Below, one piece after another: positions 46,368 through 58,077 of a DNA stretch of 64,000 nt. Below the pieces are notes generated by a model. It made no database searches and had not been told where the DNA came from. It worked only from the letters and a program-made list of their open reading frames with translations. Origin of the DNA: Limonium bicolor. Taxonomy: Eukaryota; Streptophyta; Magnoliopsida; Caryophyllales; Plumbaginaceae. Every line of letters starts with the position of its first letter. Position 1 is the first letter of the stretch. The translations under genes were made by a program, and so were the position numbers. Location: assembly GCA_023374045.1 (NCBI GenBank), contig CM041781.1, positions 147,986,982 through 148,050,981 on the forward strand. The letters run 5' to 3'.

Positions 46368-46506
46368 CTAACAATATTCAAGGTTTCTCCTATTGATCGA
46401 TGTGCTTTCCCATACCTCTACCTTGTAATGTAGAAATCTATCTCTTCTAAATTTTGAATTATGGTGTACATATGGTTCAGATGGCTAATTGTTCGCTCTA
46501 CACTAG
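46368..46506. other. Short unassigned stretch
   Basis: Flanking DNA between the LTR and a MITE-like element; nothing recognised. Confidence 0.4.
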
Positions 46507-47179
46507 CGGGCCGTTTGGTACGGAAGCATAGAATAAGAATTCTTGAAATTTTATATGCCAATATTTGGTTAATGGCAAAAAAGAGGGGCACTCATTGAGA
46601 GTTTTATTCCCACTAAAATAGGTAGGAATTGCTATTCCAAAATTGTTCTGGTGAGAGTTGCGTCCATATTACGTGCTAAATTACAAGTTAATTTCTTTTT
46701 AGACTATTTATTTACATAGCTGGCACCATTTTTATAGGAACTATGATTCTCTCTCCTTCAGTCTCATAATTTAATCAATAAATAAAAGTTTCCCCGCTAA
46801 AAATATACATTGACAACTTTTTTTGTTATAGAGTTCTCATTTTTTTTATAACATTACAACTTGTGTGCACATAATAACTTTGCATTTAATATTTTTATAT
46901 GATTCATATAATTTATGATCAATAAACTTAGCAATTCTCTATTCTAAGTTTATTCAAAAAATTATATTTTTTAACTATACAAAAAAATAGGAGGGTAATA
47001 TGGTCATTGCGTTTTATAATCCAGGTGGATTTCAGGAATATAATTTTTCAACCAAATAAAAATATAGCTAATTCCAAGAATTTTGATATTGATAACCAAA
47101 CAAAGGAATGTTTAGTTCCAAGAATTATAATCTAAGAACTAAATTGCTGGAATTTACATTCCAATAACCAAACGACCCG
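46507..47179. mobile_element. MITE-like element, TIR CGGGCCGTTTGGT, candidate TSD TAG
   Basis: Ends cgggccgtttggt (46507-46519) and accaaacgacccg (47167-47179) are inverted repeats with one mismatch, flanked by tag (46504-46506 and 47180-47182). Size 673 bp, AT-rich, no coding. The terminal type resembles PIF/Harbinger (Tourist) MITEs, whose usual TSD is TWA, so TAG is atypical. The inner ~90 bases at both ends are also partly complementary. Confidence 0.65.
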
Positions 47180-47182
47180 TAG

Positions 47183-47613
47183 ATGTTTTTATTTTTACAA
47201 CTTCGAGACTAGGAAATATGTACGGGAAGATGGAATTAAACTTGGAAGAATGTGTTTCGGTTTTTTTTTTCTTCTGTGGAGTTTTAAGAGCGTACCAACA
47301 AGTTTACCAACTTTGTAGTGTATATGCAAGTATTCCCAATTAAGGGTATAAGACCAAGGAACTTTGGGGTAATCTTTTATTTTGCTGGTTTTTGGTTTTG
47401 AGAAGGCCTTGGTTGGTGACTATTTTGGCTTGTACTTCTATGTGTTTAGCAACAATAACGGGGGTGCATGTTATGCTCGAGTTATAGAGGAATTTGTATA
47501 GAATTATACTTGGACGCAGTGTAAGTAATTTGAGAAGATGGAAAGTGAGTGAGTATAGGAGTGGTGATGTTTGAATTAAATTACAATCCAAAGGTAAGAA
47601 ACTATTATGAAAA
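47183..47613. other. Unassigned AT-rich stretch
   Basis: No gene, terminal repeat or recognisable element on either strand. Confidence 0.4.
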
Positions 47614-48797
47614 TGAATACCCCAAATTAGTATAAGTTTGTTATTGATCAGTTAAGATCAATTAGGATCAATTAAGGCAAGAAAAAATGCCTTACAACCA
47701 TTAAAAATGAATACAAGATCACTTAGGGAAAAAATGTGCCTTAACACCATTAAGGATTAGTTATTGAACCATTAAGGCTAAATGTACCTTAAACCATCAA
47801 GGAAGGTGAAACTAGCTAGCGCTCCTGATGCGTCCCCGATCGATCGTGGACATATCATGGATTCAATTAAACTTTGTTGGTTAAGGAAAGACACATAATA
47901 AACTTAAACTGGAAACTCCATTTCGATTGAGAATTTACACACAGAAATTCACTCAATCTCCCTCGCCCTCACACGCGGACTCCGGGACAGTTTAGGACTT
48001 TATCCCAAAGTCCTCTACCCTCTCATGACATGAAATACTCCTAACCTCTAAAACTCAATTAAATGATCTATTAATGATCTAAGAATACTAATAATCATCT
48101 TAATACAATTGGGGAACAATCAAAAGATCTCAACAAGGCAAGAACATGCCTTAAGAACGGTAAAGCCAAAAATGTGCTTTAAGAAACCATGAAGATTGTA
48201 TGACCTCAATTAGGATTCAAAGTGGATTACTAAGTATTATAATTAAGTAATGAACACTATAAAACCATTATCAAAGGAAACCAAGCTCAAAAACATGTTC
48301 TAACACAAATTGTGCTTTAAAACTCCTTAAGGCATGTTTTTGAGGAAAATTGACTTTCTAAGTGGGTTTTGAGTGGTGTTAGGGGTTAGATTAAACCGTG
48401 CTATACTAATTTACTATAATGTACCGCATTATAAGGTCTAATTCAAAGATTACAAAAAAAAATCAGAAATATGGCATTCACTTATGAATAGTAACCGAAA
48501 TAGTGCATTTTTAAGTAAAGTTGACTAAGCCAAGTCAAAGGTCAAGATTTGACCCATCTTTAAATAAAGGAAGGCAGGGGAATTAAGGGATGAGGACAGC
48601 ACATCAAGATTTAAGCAAAATATCTAGCCAATTTAGTGAATCATCATTTTACTATTCCATTTATTATGACTTTTCCTTCCTTAAAACACAAATTCAGCCT
48701 TTCTCTTTCCCCTTGTCCTGTTCCAGCCAAGATCCTTGCTCATTCAGAACCTCCCAAGCCTTTTTCTTGATTAATCAATGAGAAATCCAACTCACTC
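47614..48797 (+). repeat. Partial Tekay-like LTR, 5' portion
   Basis: Starts tgaataccccaaattag, similar to the LTR start at 37267, and shares the ttaaggcatgttttt(g/c)a motif and aaagtcaac/gtcaaa layout with 37390-37500. It is cut at 48797 by the minus-strand LTR beginning at 48798. Assignment is by motif order rather than clean alignment. Confidence 0.45.
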
Positions 48798-49939
48798 TGT
48801 AACACCCCAACTACAAATGACACACTTAACAACTCCTTGCAGCGGAAATCACAACTCACCACATAACTCAACTCTTTGGTGTTACACGCCGTTAGCCACC
48901 CACGTGGCTAACAAGGCTAGCATACATACATCGTACCGGTCTGATGGACTAAGCTCCCGAGCAACTACACATTAATCCCGTTCCATGTTCAACATTCATT
49001 ATACACTTACATTACAACTGTACCAAGTAATTACCAACTAACACCGTTAAAATTTCAGTCTTACTACACCTACAGCACATCCACAATTTTCATGACTACC
49101 CACATACAATCAACTACCCCGTCCTACTCTCGAACGGCCTCCAGTTCCTTGTACCTGAAACAGGAAAGAGAAGAAAGGGTGGCCCCCCAGGGGCTCAGCA
49201 CCTTTGTTGGTATAGTAATCCCGCAGCCCGTATGCTACCGGGCCACACACAACTAATTGTCGTCTTAGCATGCGATTGATTTTATTTAAACATACACAAC
49301 TACACACATACTTCATGCTTAAAAGCAAACATCCATTAGTAGGACACAAACACAAGATTAGCACACACAACATAACCATACACTTCACTTGATAACATAC
49401 ACACAACTTAGTTCCATTCTTCTTAGAGAACATAAACTTTACTCAGGGAGTGCCGGGGTGATAGAAACCCGAGCACAACATACATACATTTTCTTTACTT
49501 AGGTGTGGCGGCCTCATATAGGACCGATCACACTTTGCACAATTTCCCCCTAGCTCCAATAATGATGAGGTAGGTAAGCCTTGGTTAAGCTTGTGGGTGG
49601 TTATAATTCAAGGAGGAAAAACAACCGTAACATAATAAAGAGGGAGTCGAAGCGAACTTAGGCATCAACACCCTACCAACATTACACATGATTTCCCCCT
49701 AACCCGATTGGAAGTTGGGTAGGTAAGCTTTGGCTAAGCTAGTGGGAGGTCGAAATCCAATGAAGGAAAACAACCCTAACATAATAGGATGGGAGTTAAT
49801 TCACATATATACATCAACTCCCAAACAATACGCGCGACCGGAACGACCGGATTCCTCACCATACATAACATATACTTATTGGTTAAGGTTCCCTCATGGA
49901 ACTTATCACATACATACCCCACAAAGTGTTACTAACTCG
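48798..49939 (-). repeat. Minus-strand Tekay-like LTR, left piece (split by the CACTA element)
   Basis: Begins tgtaacaccccaac (the complement of an LTR end GGGGTGTTACA). Read on the minus strand it matches the 3' part of the LTR at 37267-41062, e.g. gctagccttgttagcc near 48915 against the taagccttgctagcc region at 40930, and a gctgagcccc motif near 49190 against 40560. Continues after 62317. Confidence 0.65.
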
Positions 49940-50130
49940 TACTACTAAAAATAGTTAAGGACAACACTTCAAAGACAACAGTTACCTTTTTAATGTTGTG
50001 TTTGATACAATAATAGTATTGTAGTTACATAAACATCCTATTAGACAATGGTTAATACCGTAGCTGTCTATAATTAGTTATAGACAACAGTTTTCTGTAG
50101 AAAAAAAAGCTCCGGCCCTCTGTATAAAGA
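49940..50130. repeat. CACTA left subterminal repeat region
   Basis: Direct and inverted copies of agacaacagtt / gttgtg / aatagtattgta motifs following the terminal inverted repeat; candidate transposase-binding sites. Less dense than the right end. Confidence 0.65.
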
Positions 50131-52113
50131 ATTTTAACCAAATTACAATGAGACCCTTAACAAAAACACTTATACCCTTTGTATCCTAACTAGGAAATAT
50201 GCGAAAACTACACTAGATTTTGGGTTGCGCTCCCAGTACCGCTCAGTGCGGGAAATTAAATTTTATTCGCGCCTTAGTTAAGTGCCTCATCCCCTTACTA
50301 ATCGTCTAGTCAAAAAAATTGGCGTAGCAAGCAACCATCGACAAGAAGAGAGCTCTAGTATTTGAGAAAGGAGAAAAGACTTGGGCTGAACGAACAAAAT
50401 TGCCGTAGCAACCATCGACAAGAAGAGAGCTCTCGTCTTTGAGAAAGGAGAAAACACTTAAAGGGGCTGAACGAACGAGGACGATTGAGAGAAGATTTGC
50501 CGATTTGCCAAAGTAATTAAGGTACGTTGATTTTGCTTTGACCTGGACTTCGATTTTGGTTTAGGGTTTGATTCAAACAAATCTGTGTCAGTAACAATTC
50601 TCGGTCTTTATACTCTCGATTGATCAAAACATGATTTATTTTTCACTCATCCGTGAGTTATGCTGTAGATAGAATTTTCAAATCAGAAGTACTCATTCTA
50701 GTGAAATCTACATAACTTTGGTTCATTCACGTGAATTGTACATGTAGAACTTGTGAATTCTTTCTGCATAAAAGCCAACATGAATTGAGAGCTGTGTTTT
50801 CCTGCTGTCCCAATGGTCTCTGTATCTTCAGATTTCCCACAGTTTTCTTGAGCATCTATTTATGCCAGCCTTAATCTTGTGTGAACCCCAAATCACATCC
50901 TTCACTCTGCCGTAATATGTTATAGGATTAGCAATCCAATGAAACAGTGACGCAACTGTATGGTTATTCATTAATAGCTTTCTATTACATTCTAGAACTT
51001 GTTTCAGTTAGTTGCACTCTGTTGACGATAAACAAACAACTGTATGAAATTCATAGTCTCTTCCTTCTTCTTCTTCGTACAATAATACACAGATGAAATT
51101 CATAGTCTCTTCCTTCTTCTTCTTCGTTCCTGTGTCACTTCTTGATCTGCTTTCGGAGCTTGGTTGCTATTCCCTTCTTTCCACCAACTAACAATGTGAG
51201 CGTGGGTTGTTGTTCTGTAAATATTAGTTCACATATTTCTTCTCTGTATATAATCTGCTAATCTGTATCATAATATTCTGAAAAAAATCCAACATGAATT
51301 GAGGAAGATGTTTAATGCTGTCAATAAGGCACAAAAGCCTCAGAACGAAGCAACTTCTTTTCTGAGTTGAGACAGGCCTTAGGGAAGTCCAGAGATGTTA
51401 GACTTGTTGTAAAGAACAAATCTATACTAGTAGAGAAAGAATATAGTATTGACTGTAATGAGAAAGAATTAATACAATACCTCCTACTCTTGACCTCTGC
51501 TTGCTGAGATTTTATATATACAGATGAATTATATGACTAGCTGACTAGACTAAGAGTTGCTGTGGATTATATAATAGTCTAACAACTGAAAGAAAGAGAG
51601 CAGTAGTAGCAGTTAGTGGGTCTGTCTGTTTCTTCTCTCTTTCTTTCCCCCACCATACCCTTCACTTCCGATCGACGTCCCTTCTCTGCAAAGTAGAGAA
51701 AAAACGCAGTGTAGGTTAGCAAGGAAGAGGAAACTGACGGTTTTGGGAGGTTGAAAAGCAACATAAGGCCAGGCCATATAATAAAAAGAAGAACCAAAAA
51801 TTTTAAGCCAGAACGACTGGCTGGCTACTGGCGAGGAGCAACAAAACAGATAGATAGAGAGCATCATCTACTTCCTTCTCTACTCTTTGTTCTTTTCTTT
51901 CCTTATTTTTTCTCCTATCTTTCTTATATCCCTCTCGCTTTAGCTCTGGCTTGTTTGAATAACACCTGATTACTTCAAACCTGAAGATTCTTCTATATTC
52001 TCATCTCCTTCTCTCTGGCCTGACCCCTGACCCTCATGTTGTTACTAGTACTACCAAATTCAAATCGAAGCTGAACGAATTGAATGATGTCAATTTCATT
52101 CTGTGAATTGAGT
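50131..52113 (+). other. CACTA 5' non-coding region with two small tandem duplications
   Basis: 50317-50395 and 50398-50478 are an ~80-bp tandem duplication (accatcgacaagaagagagc core). 51044-51078 and 51093-51127 repeat a 35-base segment beginning atgaaattcatag with a TTC run. No coding frame is supported; likely promoter, leader and first intron of the transposase genes. Confidence 0.55.
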
Positions 52114-53086
52114 TCTCAATTGGGTTTCGGTAGTAGAATCGGTTAATCAAGTCTTCAGTAGCTCAAAGAAACAACTCTCTTCATCTGATTGTTATTATTG
52201 CCGAGTTCGAGTGTAGAGCAACGATAACAAAAAAAAAATAAATAGTCTAACAACTGCAGTTAGCAAAGAGTATAACTTGGCTGAACTGCAAACGGTGATC
52301 AACCTGCTTGGGCTTCCTTCTTGAATTTCACTATCGAAATCTTGTTTAATTGACTATCTGTTGAGTACAGAGAACTTTCTCCTAGTTACGTGGTACAGAC
52401 GACTAAAGTATATTTATATATACTGGTGTGCTTATTACAGAAGAATGTTATTTTTTCTTTTGATGTGTTTGACCTCTTAATATTATCTGCTCCATTTGCC
52501 TATACTACCCAACAAATTGTTTCACTTATCTTATTTGTTAAACATAAAATCTTACAGTAAACGATAAGCACCAAACTGATCTGCAAAGAGGAAGTCCTGA
52601 AATAGTCCCAGGGTTAAAACCAACAACTGATGCACGATTGCATGTTGTAGCCAAATCCTGACTAGCAGCTACCAAGCGAACATCAGTAGCTCTAAGCAGC
52701 TCCTTCCTGTGGAAATGAAGATATTACATTAAGAGAGTAGTACTTAACACTGTCTCAGATCTTAAAGGGTAAAAACGGCCGTAAAGAGCAAAGACTACTT
52801 CTACACCAATGCTCTCTATCTGAAATTTACATAGCTAGCCCCATTTAGCTCAAGTCTATTTAGTGTGTGAAACAAGAAACTTGTTAATACCCTTCGATTT
52901 CCTCCCACTTTAAATAAATTTCTGCTTCAGCACTTCAACAACTGTGGCTAATACCTCATCTTTAGACTCATCCATTTCAAAATAGAGAAGACACTTAGTG
53001 ACATTTTAGTTCTAAAACTTCTGCCTAGTATTATTAATGCTGCTTTGCTTAACCAAATTCACCAGCTTATAGTCTCCAAGATTGTG
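52114..53086. repeat. Direct repeat copy I inside the CACTA element (973 bp)
   Basis: Nearly identical (mostly single-base indels and a few substitutions) to 54365-55328. Starts tctcaattgggtttcgg, ends ctccaagattgtg. Non-coding; probably intronic or leader sequence. Confidence 0.9.
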
Positions 53087-53930
53087 GTCATTCTTACTTC
53101 ACGCTTTATTTGTTTATTCAATCTACTTTTCTAATGTTTAAATATTTCATGCCAAAGTGCTATACCTCTGTACTCACTGGATGATATAAAGATATCAAGA
53201 GCTTTATTTTCACAATTTTATTTTATTTTATGATTAGTTTTGATCTGCACATCTCGATAAGATTTTTAAATCCTTTGTTAAGTTCTGTTTCAAGCTTAGA
53301 TTGTGTATTGTCGGTTTAAATTATGCTGATAATGAAAGATTTGTCACAACAGTTCTTTAATTATGATAATTGTTTCGTATTTGTTGTAGTTTTGCCCGAT
53401 TGCTGTATTTTTTTTATGCTGCTGTCTCCTATTCACGACTCCTTGCTTAATCTAGTTGAAGATATTTGTCAATAATATATATTCTACATATCTATCCTAG
53501 TTTACTTACCACACCTTGAAGGCTTTTGAAAAAGATCTCTTTTTTGTTTGTTTATATACAACGCTTCAATTGAAGATATTTGGAAGTATTGCTGACACCT
53601 TCTCCTGAGGATTACTTGGAATTGTTTCTCATCAAATCGTGTTGCTCCTGAATTGTTTCTTTCACTGACGGTATGTATGCAATTTATATTATATTTCTAA
53701 TGCATTAAGTTGTCATCTATTTTTGTCCTTGTTTGCTTTCATTGTTAATTTATTTCTTGTCCACCCTTGTCTTCGTGAATTCATAAAATGTTTATTGCTT
53801 GTCAATTTTTAACCGTAGTTTAGAATGTAGAGCTTGTAGTTGAACAAATTATAATATAATGGTTCAATATGACATCGTGTATGTTGCTTATCCTAACTAC
53901 ACGACATTAATACATATTGATAGACAAAAG
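53087..53930. other. Non-coding stretch before the transposase
   Basis: AT-rich with likely intron sequence (attttcacaattttattttattt). No frame recognised. Confidence 0.4.
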
Positions 53931-56900
53931 ATGAATCGGGGATGGATGACTACTGATAGGGATCTGATGAATATAAAGTTGAGTGGATGAAGTTGCTCTT
54001 TAACAAGTTTGCTCTTTAACATGCAGAAGTGGACAACAAAATTGTATGTCCTTGTTTGAAATGTTTTTTGGTAGTTGCTTAAGTGCTGTCATAGTCAAAG
54101 ATCATTTGCTTATGCATGGAATCGATAGTGGTTACACTCGATGGACGTACCATGGTGAAACAGAAAGAGTTAGAGGAGTTGCAAGTAATAGTCAACAATT
54201 TGAGGGTTTGACGTGTTTGGAACCTGAGGGTGATACGTTGAAAGATATGTCTCGAAATCTTGAAGAAGAAGTTCGAGATTGCCCAGAAATGTTACTAACC
54301 TGATCAGTGACTTAGAGAAACCATTATACAGCGGTTGTAAAAAGTTCACCAAGTTGTCAGCCACTCTCAATTGGGTTTCGGTAGTAGAATCGGTTAATCA
54401 AGTCTTCCGTAGCTCAAAGAACAACTCTCTTCATTGATTGTTATTATTGCCGAGTTCGAGTGTAGAGCAACGATAACAAAAAAAAAAATAGTCTAACAAC
54501 TGCAGTTAGCAAAGAGTATAACTTGGCTAAACTGCAAACGGTGATCAACCTGCTTGGGCTTCCTTCTTGAATTTCACTATCGAAATCTTGTTTAATTGAC
54601 TATCTGTTGAGTACAGAGAACTTTCTCCTAGTTACGTGGTACAGACGACTAAAGTATATTATATATACTGGTGTGCTTATTACAGAAGAATGTTATTTTT
54701 TGCTTTTGATGTGTTTGACCTCTTAATATTATCTGCTCCATTGCCTATACTACCCAACAAATCGTTTCACTTATCTTATTTGTAAACATAAAATCTTACA
54801 GTAAACGATAAGCACCAAACTGATCTACAAAGAGCTGAAGTCCTGAAATAGTCCCAGGGTTAAAACCAACAGCTGATGCACGATTGCATGTTGTAGCCAA
54901 ATCCTGACTAGCAGCTACCAAGCGAACATCAGTAGCTCTAAGCAGCTCCTTCCTGTGGAATGAAGATATTACATTAAGAGAGTAGTACTTAACACTGTCT
55001 CAGATCTTAAAGGGTAAAAACGGCCGTAAAGAGCAAAGACTACTTCTACACCAATGCTCTCTATCTGAAATTACATAGCTAGCCCCATTTAGCTCAAGTC
55101 TATTTAGTGCGTGAACACAAAAATGTTAATACCCTTCGATTTCCTCTCACTTTAAATAAATTTCTGCTTCAGCACTTCAACAACTGTGGCTAATACCTCA
55201 TCTTTAGACTCATCCATTTCAAAATAGAGAAGACACTTAGTGACATTTTAGTTCTAAAACTTCTGTCTAGTATTATTAATGCTGCTTTGCTTAACCAAAT
55301 TCACCAGCTTATAGTCTCCAAGATTGTGAAGCGGACAATATCACACATGTGGGCTGATTGGGCTGGGCTGTCACATACATGCTTGCCCTAATGACTGTGT
55401 TTTGTACAGAAATGAGTATGCTTCATTGAAAATATGTCCTAATCCAAAATTCAAAGCTCCTCGATATAAAAGAGATACCATCCCTTCGAAGGTACTCTGG
55501 TATTTTCCAATTATACCTCGATTTAGACGGCTGTTTAGCAATCCAACCGATGCTAAGAACTTGACTTGGCATGCTGATGAGCGAGTTTTAGATGGGTTGC
55601 TCAGACACCCTGCCGATTCTCCACAAGGGCTGCAATTGATGAGAGTTTCCTGAGTTTGGTGCTGAATCTAGAAACTTACGACTAGCTCTTTCAGCCGATG
55701 GAGTGAACCCCCACAAATCGGGCAACCATAGTACATGGCCTGTAATATTGGTGATTTATAATCTTCCACCTGAGTTGTGCATGAAACGCAAGTATATGAT
55801 GCTTTCTCTTCTAATTTCTGGTCCAAAGCAGTCTGGCAATGATATTGATGTTTATTTGGCCTCACTCATTGATGATTTGAAGATCTTGTGGGACAGTGGT
55901 GTTGAAATATATGATTCATACCGTGAAGAACGTTTCATGTTGAGAGCAATGTTATTTTTACAATAAATGATTTCCAGCATATGGTAACTTGTCTGGCTAT
56001 AGTGTTCATGGACATTATGCATGTCCTATTTGCATGGAGGACACTCCTTTTGTCAACTGAAGCATGGGAAGAAGACTATTTATCTCGGACATCGAAGGTT
56101 TTACCTAAGAGTCATCATTTTTGCAAGAAGAGAAAAGCATTTGATGGGTCTACTGAACATAGCTCTGCTCCAAAAGCCTTGACTGGTCAACAAATATTTG
56201 ATAAAATTCAGCATTTAGATGTCCAATTCGGAAAGACAAAAATAAGCTTCTCTACCCAAAGGTGCTTGGAAGAAAAGTCAATTTTCTTTCAACTTCCATA
56301 TTGGAAGTTCTTGTTGTAAGACATTGTTTAGATGGGATGCATACTGAAAAAAATGTCTTTGAAAGTCTCCATGGAACATTGATGAATGTTCCATGGAAAA
56401 CTAAAGGGAATTAATGCAAGACTAGACTATGTTGAGATGGGCATTCGAGATAAGCTTCAGCCACAAGTGAAGGAAAATGGTGGTGTATTCTTACCCCAGC
56501 TTGTTATACTCTTTCTAAACATGAGAGAACTGGAATTTTGTCAATTTATGAAAGGGGTTAAGGTTCTGAGGGATTTTCATCAAAACATTAGCAACCTTGT
56601 ATCAATGTCAGATTTGAGATTGTTGGGATTTAAATCACATGATTGTCATGTTCTGCTCCATCACTTTTTGCCAGCTGCCATACGAAACATTATGCCAAGA
56701 GAGTCAGATATACTATCACCAGGTTTTGTTTGTTTTTCCGACAATTGTGTTCAAAAGTTGTTGACTCTGAGAAGTTGGATATATTACAAAGTGAGTTAGT
56801 CATTACCCTTTGTGAGCTTGAGATGTATTTTCCACCTTCATTTTTTGATATAATGGTCCATTGACTGTTCACTTAGTGAGAGAAGTGAAAATGTGTGGGC

Positions 56901-57972
56901 CAGTTTATCTAAGGTGGATGTATCCTTTAGAGCGGTTCATGAAGATATTGAAATGTTACGTAAAAATAGCATAGGCTAGAGGGATGTATTGTTGAGAGTT
57001 ATTAGTAGAGGAGGCTATTGATTTTTTCATCCATTATCTATCTAATGCTGAAGCCATAGGCATCCACCAATCACGACATTAGTGGAAGAGTTGATGGGAT
57101 AGGGGCCATGGGTAATGGATTGGTACGCATACCTCGTGACCTTTTAGACAAAGCACACTTGTATGTCCTTCACAACACTGACTTGGTTATACCTTATGTT
57201 GAGGAACACATGTTGGAGTTGACTACCATGCACCCAGGTAAGAGCCAAAGTCAAAAGTGGTTATGTGAGGAACATAATCGATCTTTTGCTAAGGGGTTGC
57301 AGAAAAAGGTTACTATGTTGCATGAACATTCAAATGAATCAGTTTCGGAAGAGTTAAAGTGGTTGTCTCTAGGTCCTAATTCTGAGGTTTTGTCTTTTAA
57401 AAGCTATCTCATCAAGGCTACACTTTCTACACAAAGACACAAGATGATAAGAGCACTATGCAAAATAGTGGAGTGACTTTAGTGGCTGAAGCATTACACA
57501 TAGCTAGTGCTAAAGATAAAAATCCTATATATGCCCCCATGCATTACTTTGGTGTCATTTCAAGCATATGGGAGCTAGATTACACAAAATTCAGAAACCT
57601 TTATTCAGGTGTAAGTGGGTGGATAACAATAATGGCGTTCGGGTTGATGATTTAGGTCACACTTTAGTGGATCTAAACAGGGAAGGCCATAAAAAAGATC
57701 CATTCATATTTGCTTCACAAGCAAAGCAAGTATTTTATGTCACAGATACACTTGACAAGCGGTGGTCTTTGGTGTTTCCCACAAAGAGTAGAACAGATGA
57801 CTTATTTCTTGAAGAAGAAAATCTTTTATCAGCTGCATGTGCACCAATTGTATATGAAGATGAGGACCTACATAACGAAGATGACATTTGCATTAGACTT
57901 GATCATTGTGATGGAGAATGGGTTACACAAGATGATAATAGTCATAAATCTAAAAGGCAGCGAGCCAATTAA
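53931..57972 (+). pseudogene. TNP2-type CACTA transposase, interrupted
   Basis: Parts in order: transposase-associated domain (MNRGWM at 53931; CPCLKCF-like zinc-binding motif; HLLMHGIDSGYTRWTYHGE), then KPLYSGCKKFTKLSAT ending at ~54364. Next an inserted 964-bp repeat copy (54365-55328). Then the TNP2 core (CPNDCVLYRNEYASLKICP near 55383, KVLWYFPIIPRFRRLF, HADERVLDGLLRHP, ALSADGVNPHKSGNHSTWPV, HGHYACPICMEDT). Then a DUF4218-type region (HLTVHLVREVKMCGPVYLRW, ~56855-56945) and a DUF4216-type region (GHTLVDLNREGHKKDPFIFA) to the stop at 57972. Many frameshifts and stops. The segment between KLSAT and CPNDC, present in relatives, is missing here. Confidence 0.85.
54365..55328. repeat. Direct repeat copy II, inserted in the transposase coding region (964 bp)
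   Basis: Second copy of 52114-53086. It begins exactly where the coding frame breaks after FTKLSATL and ends about 50 bases before the frame resumes at CPNDCVL. Confidence 0.9.
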
Positions 57973-58077
57973 TGTGTATGAACCTTGTCTTTGTATATTT
58001 TATGCTATGTAATATTATAATTTTGGTTCACGTACTTGTAATGCGCCTTACATTATTGTGTTTCTTGTTTCATAGAG

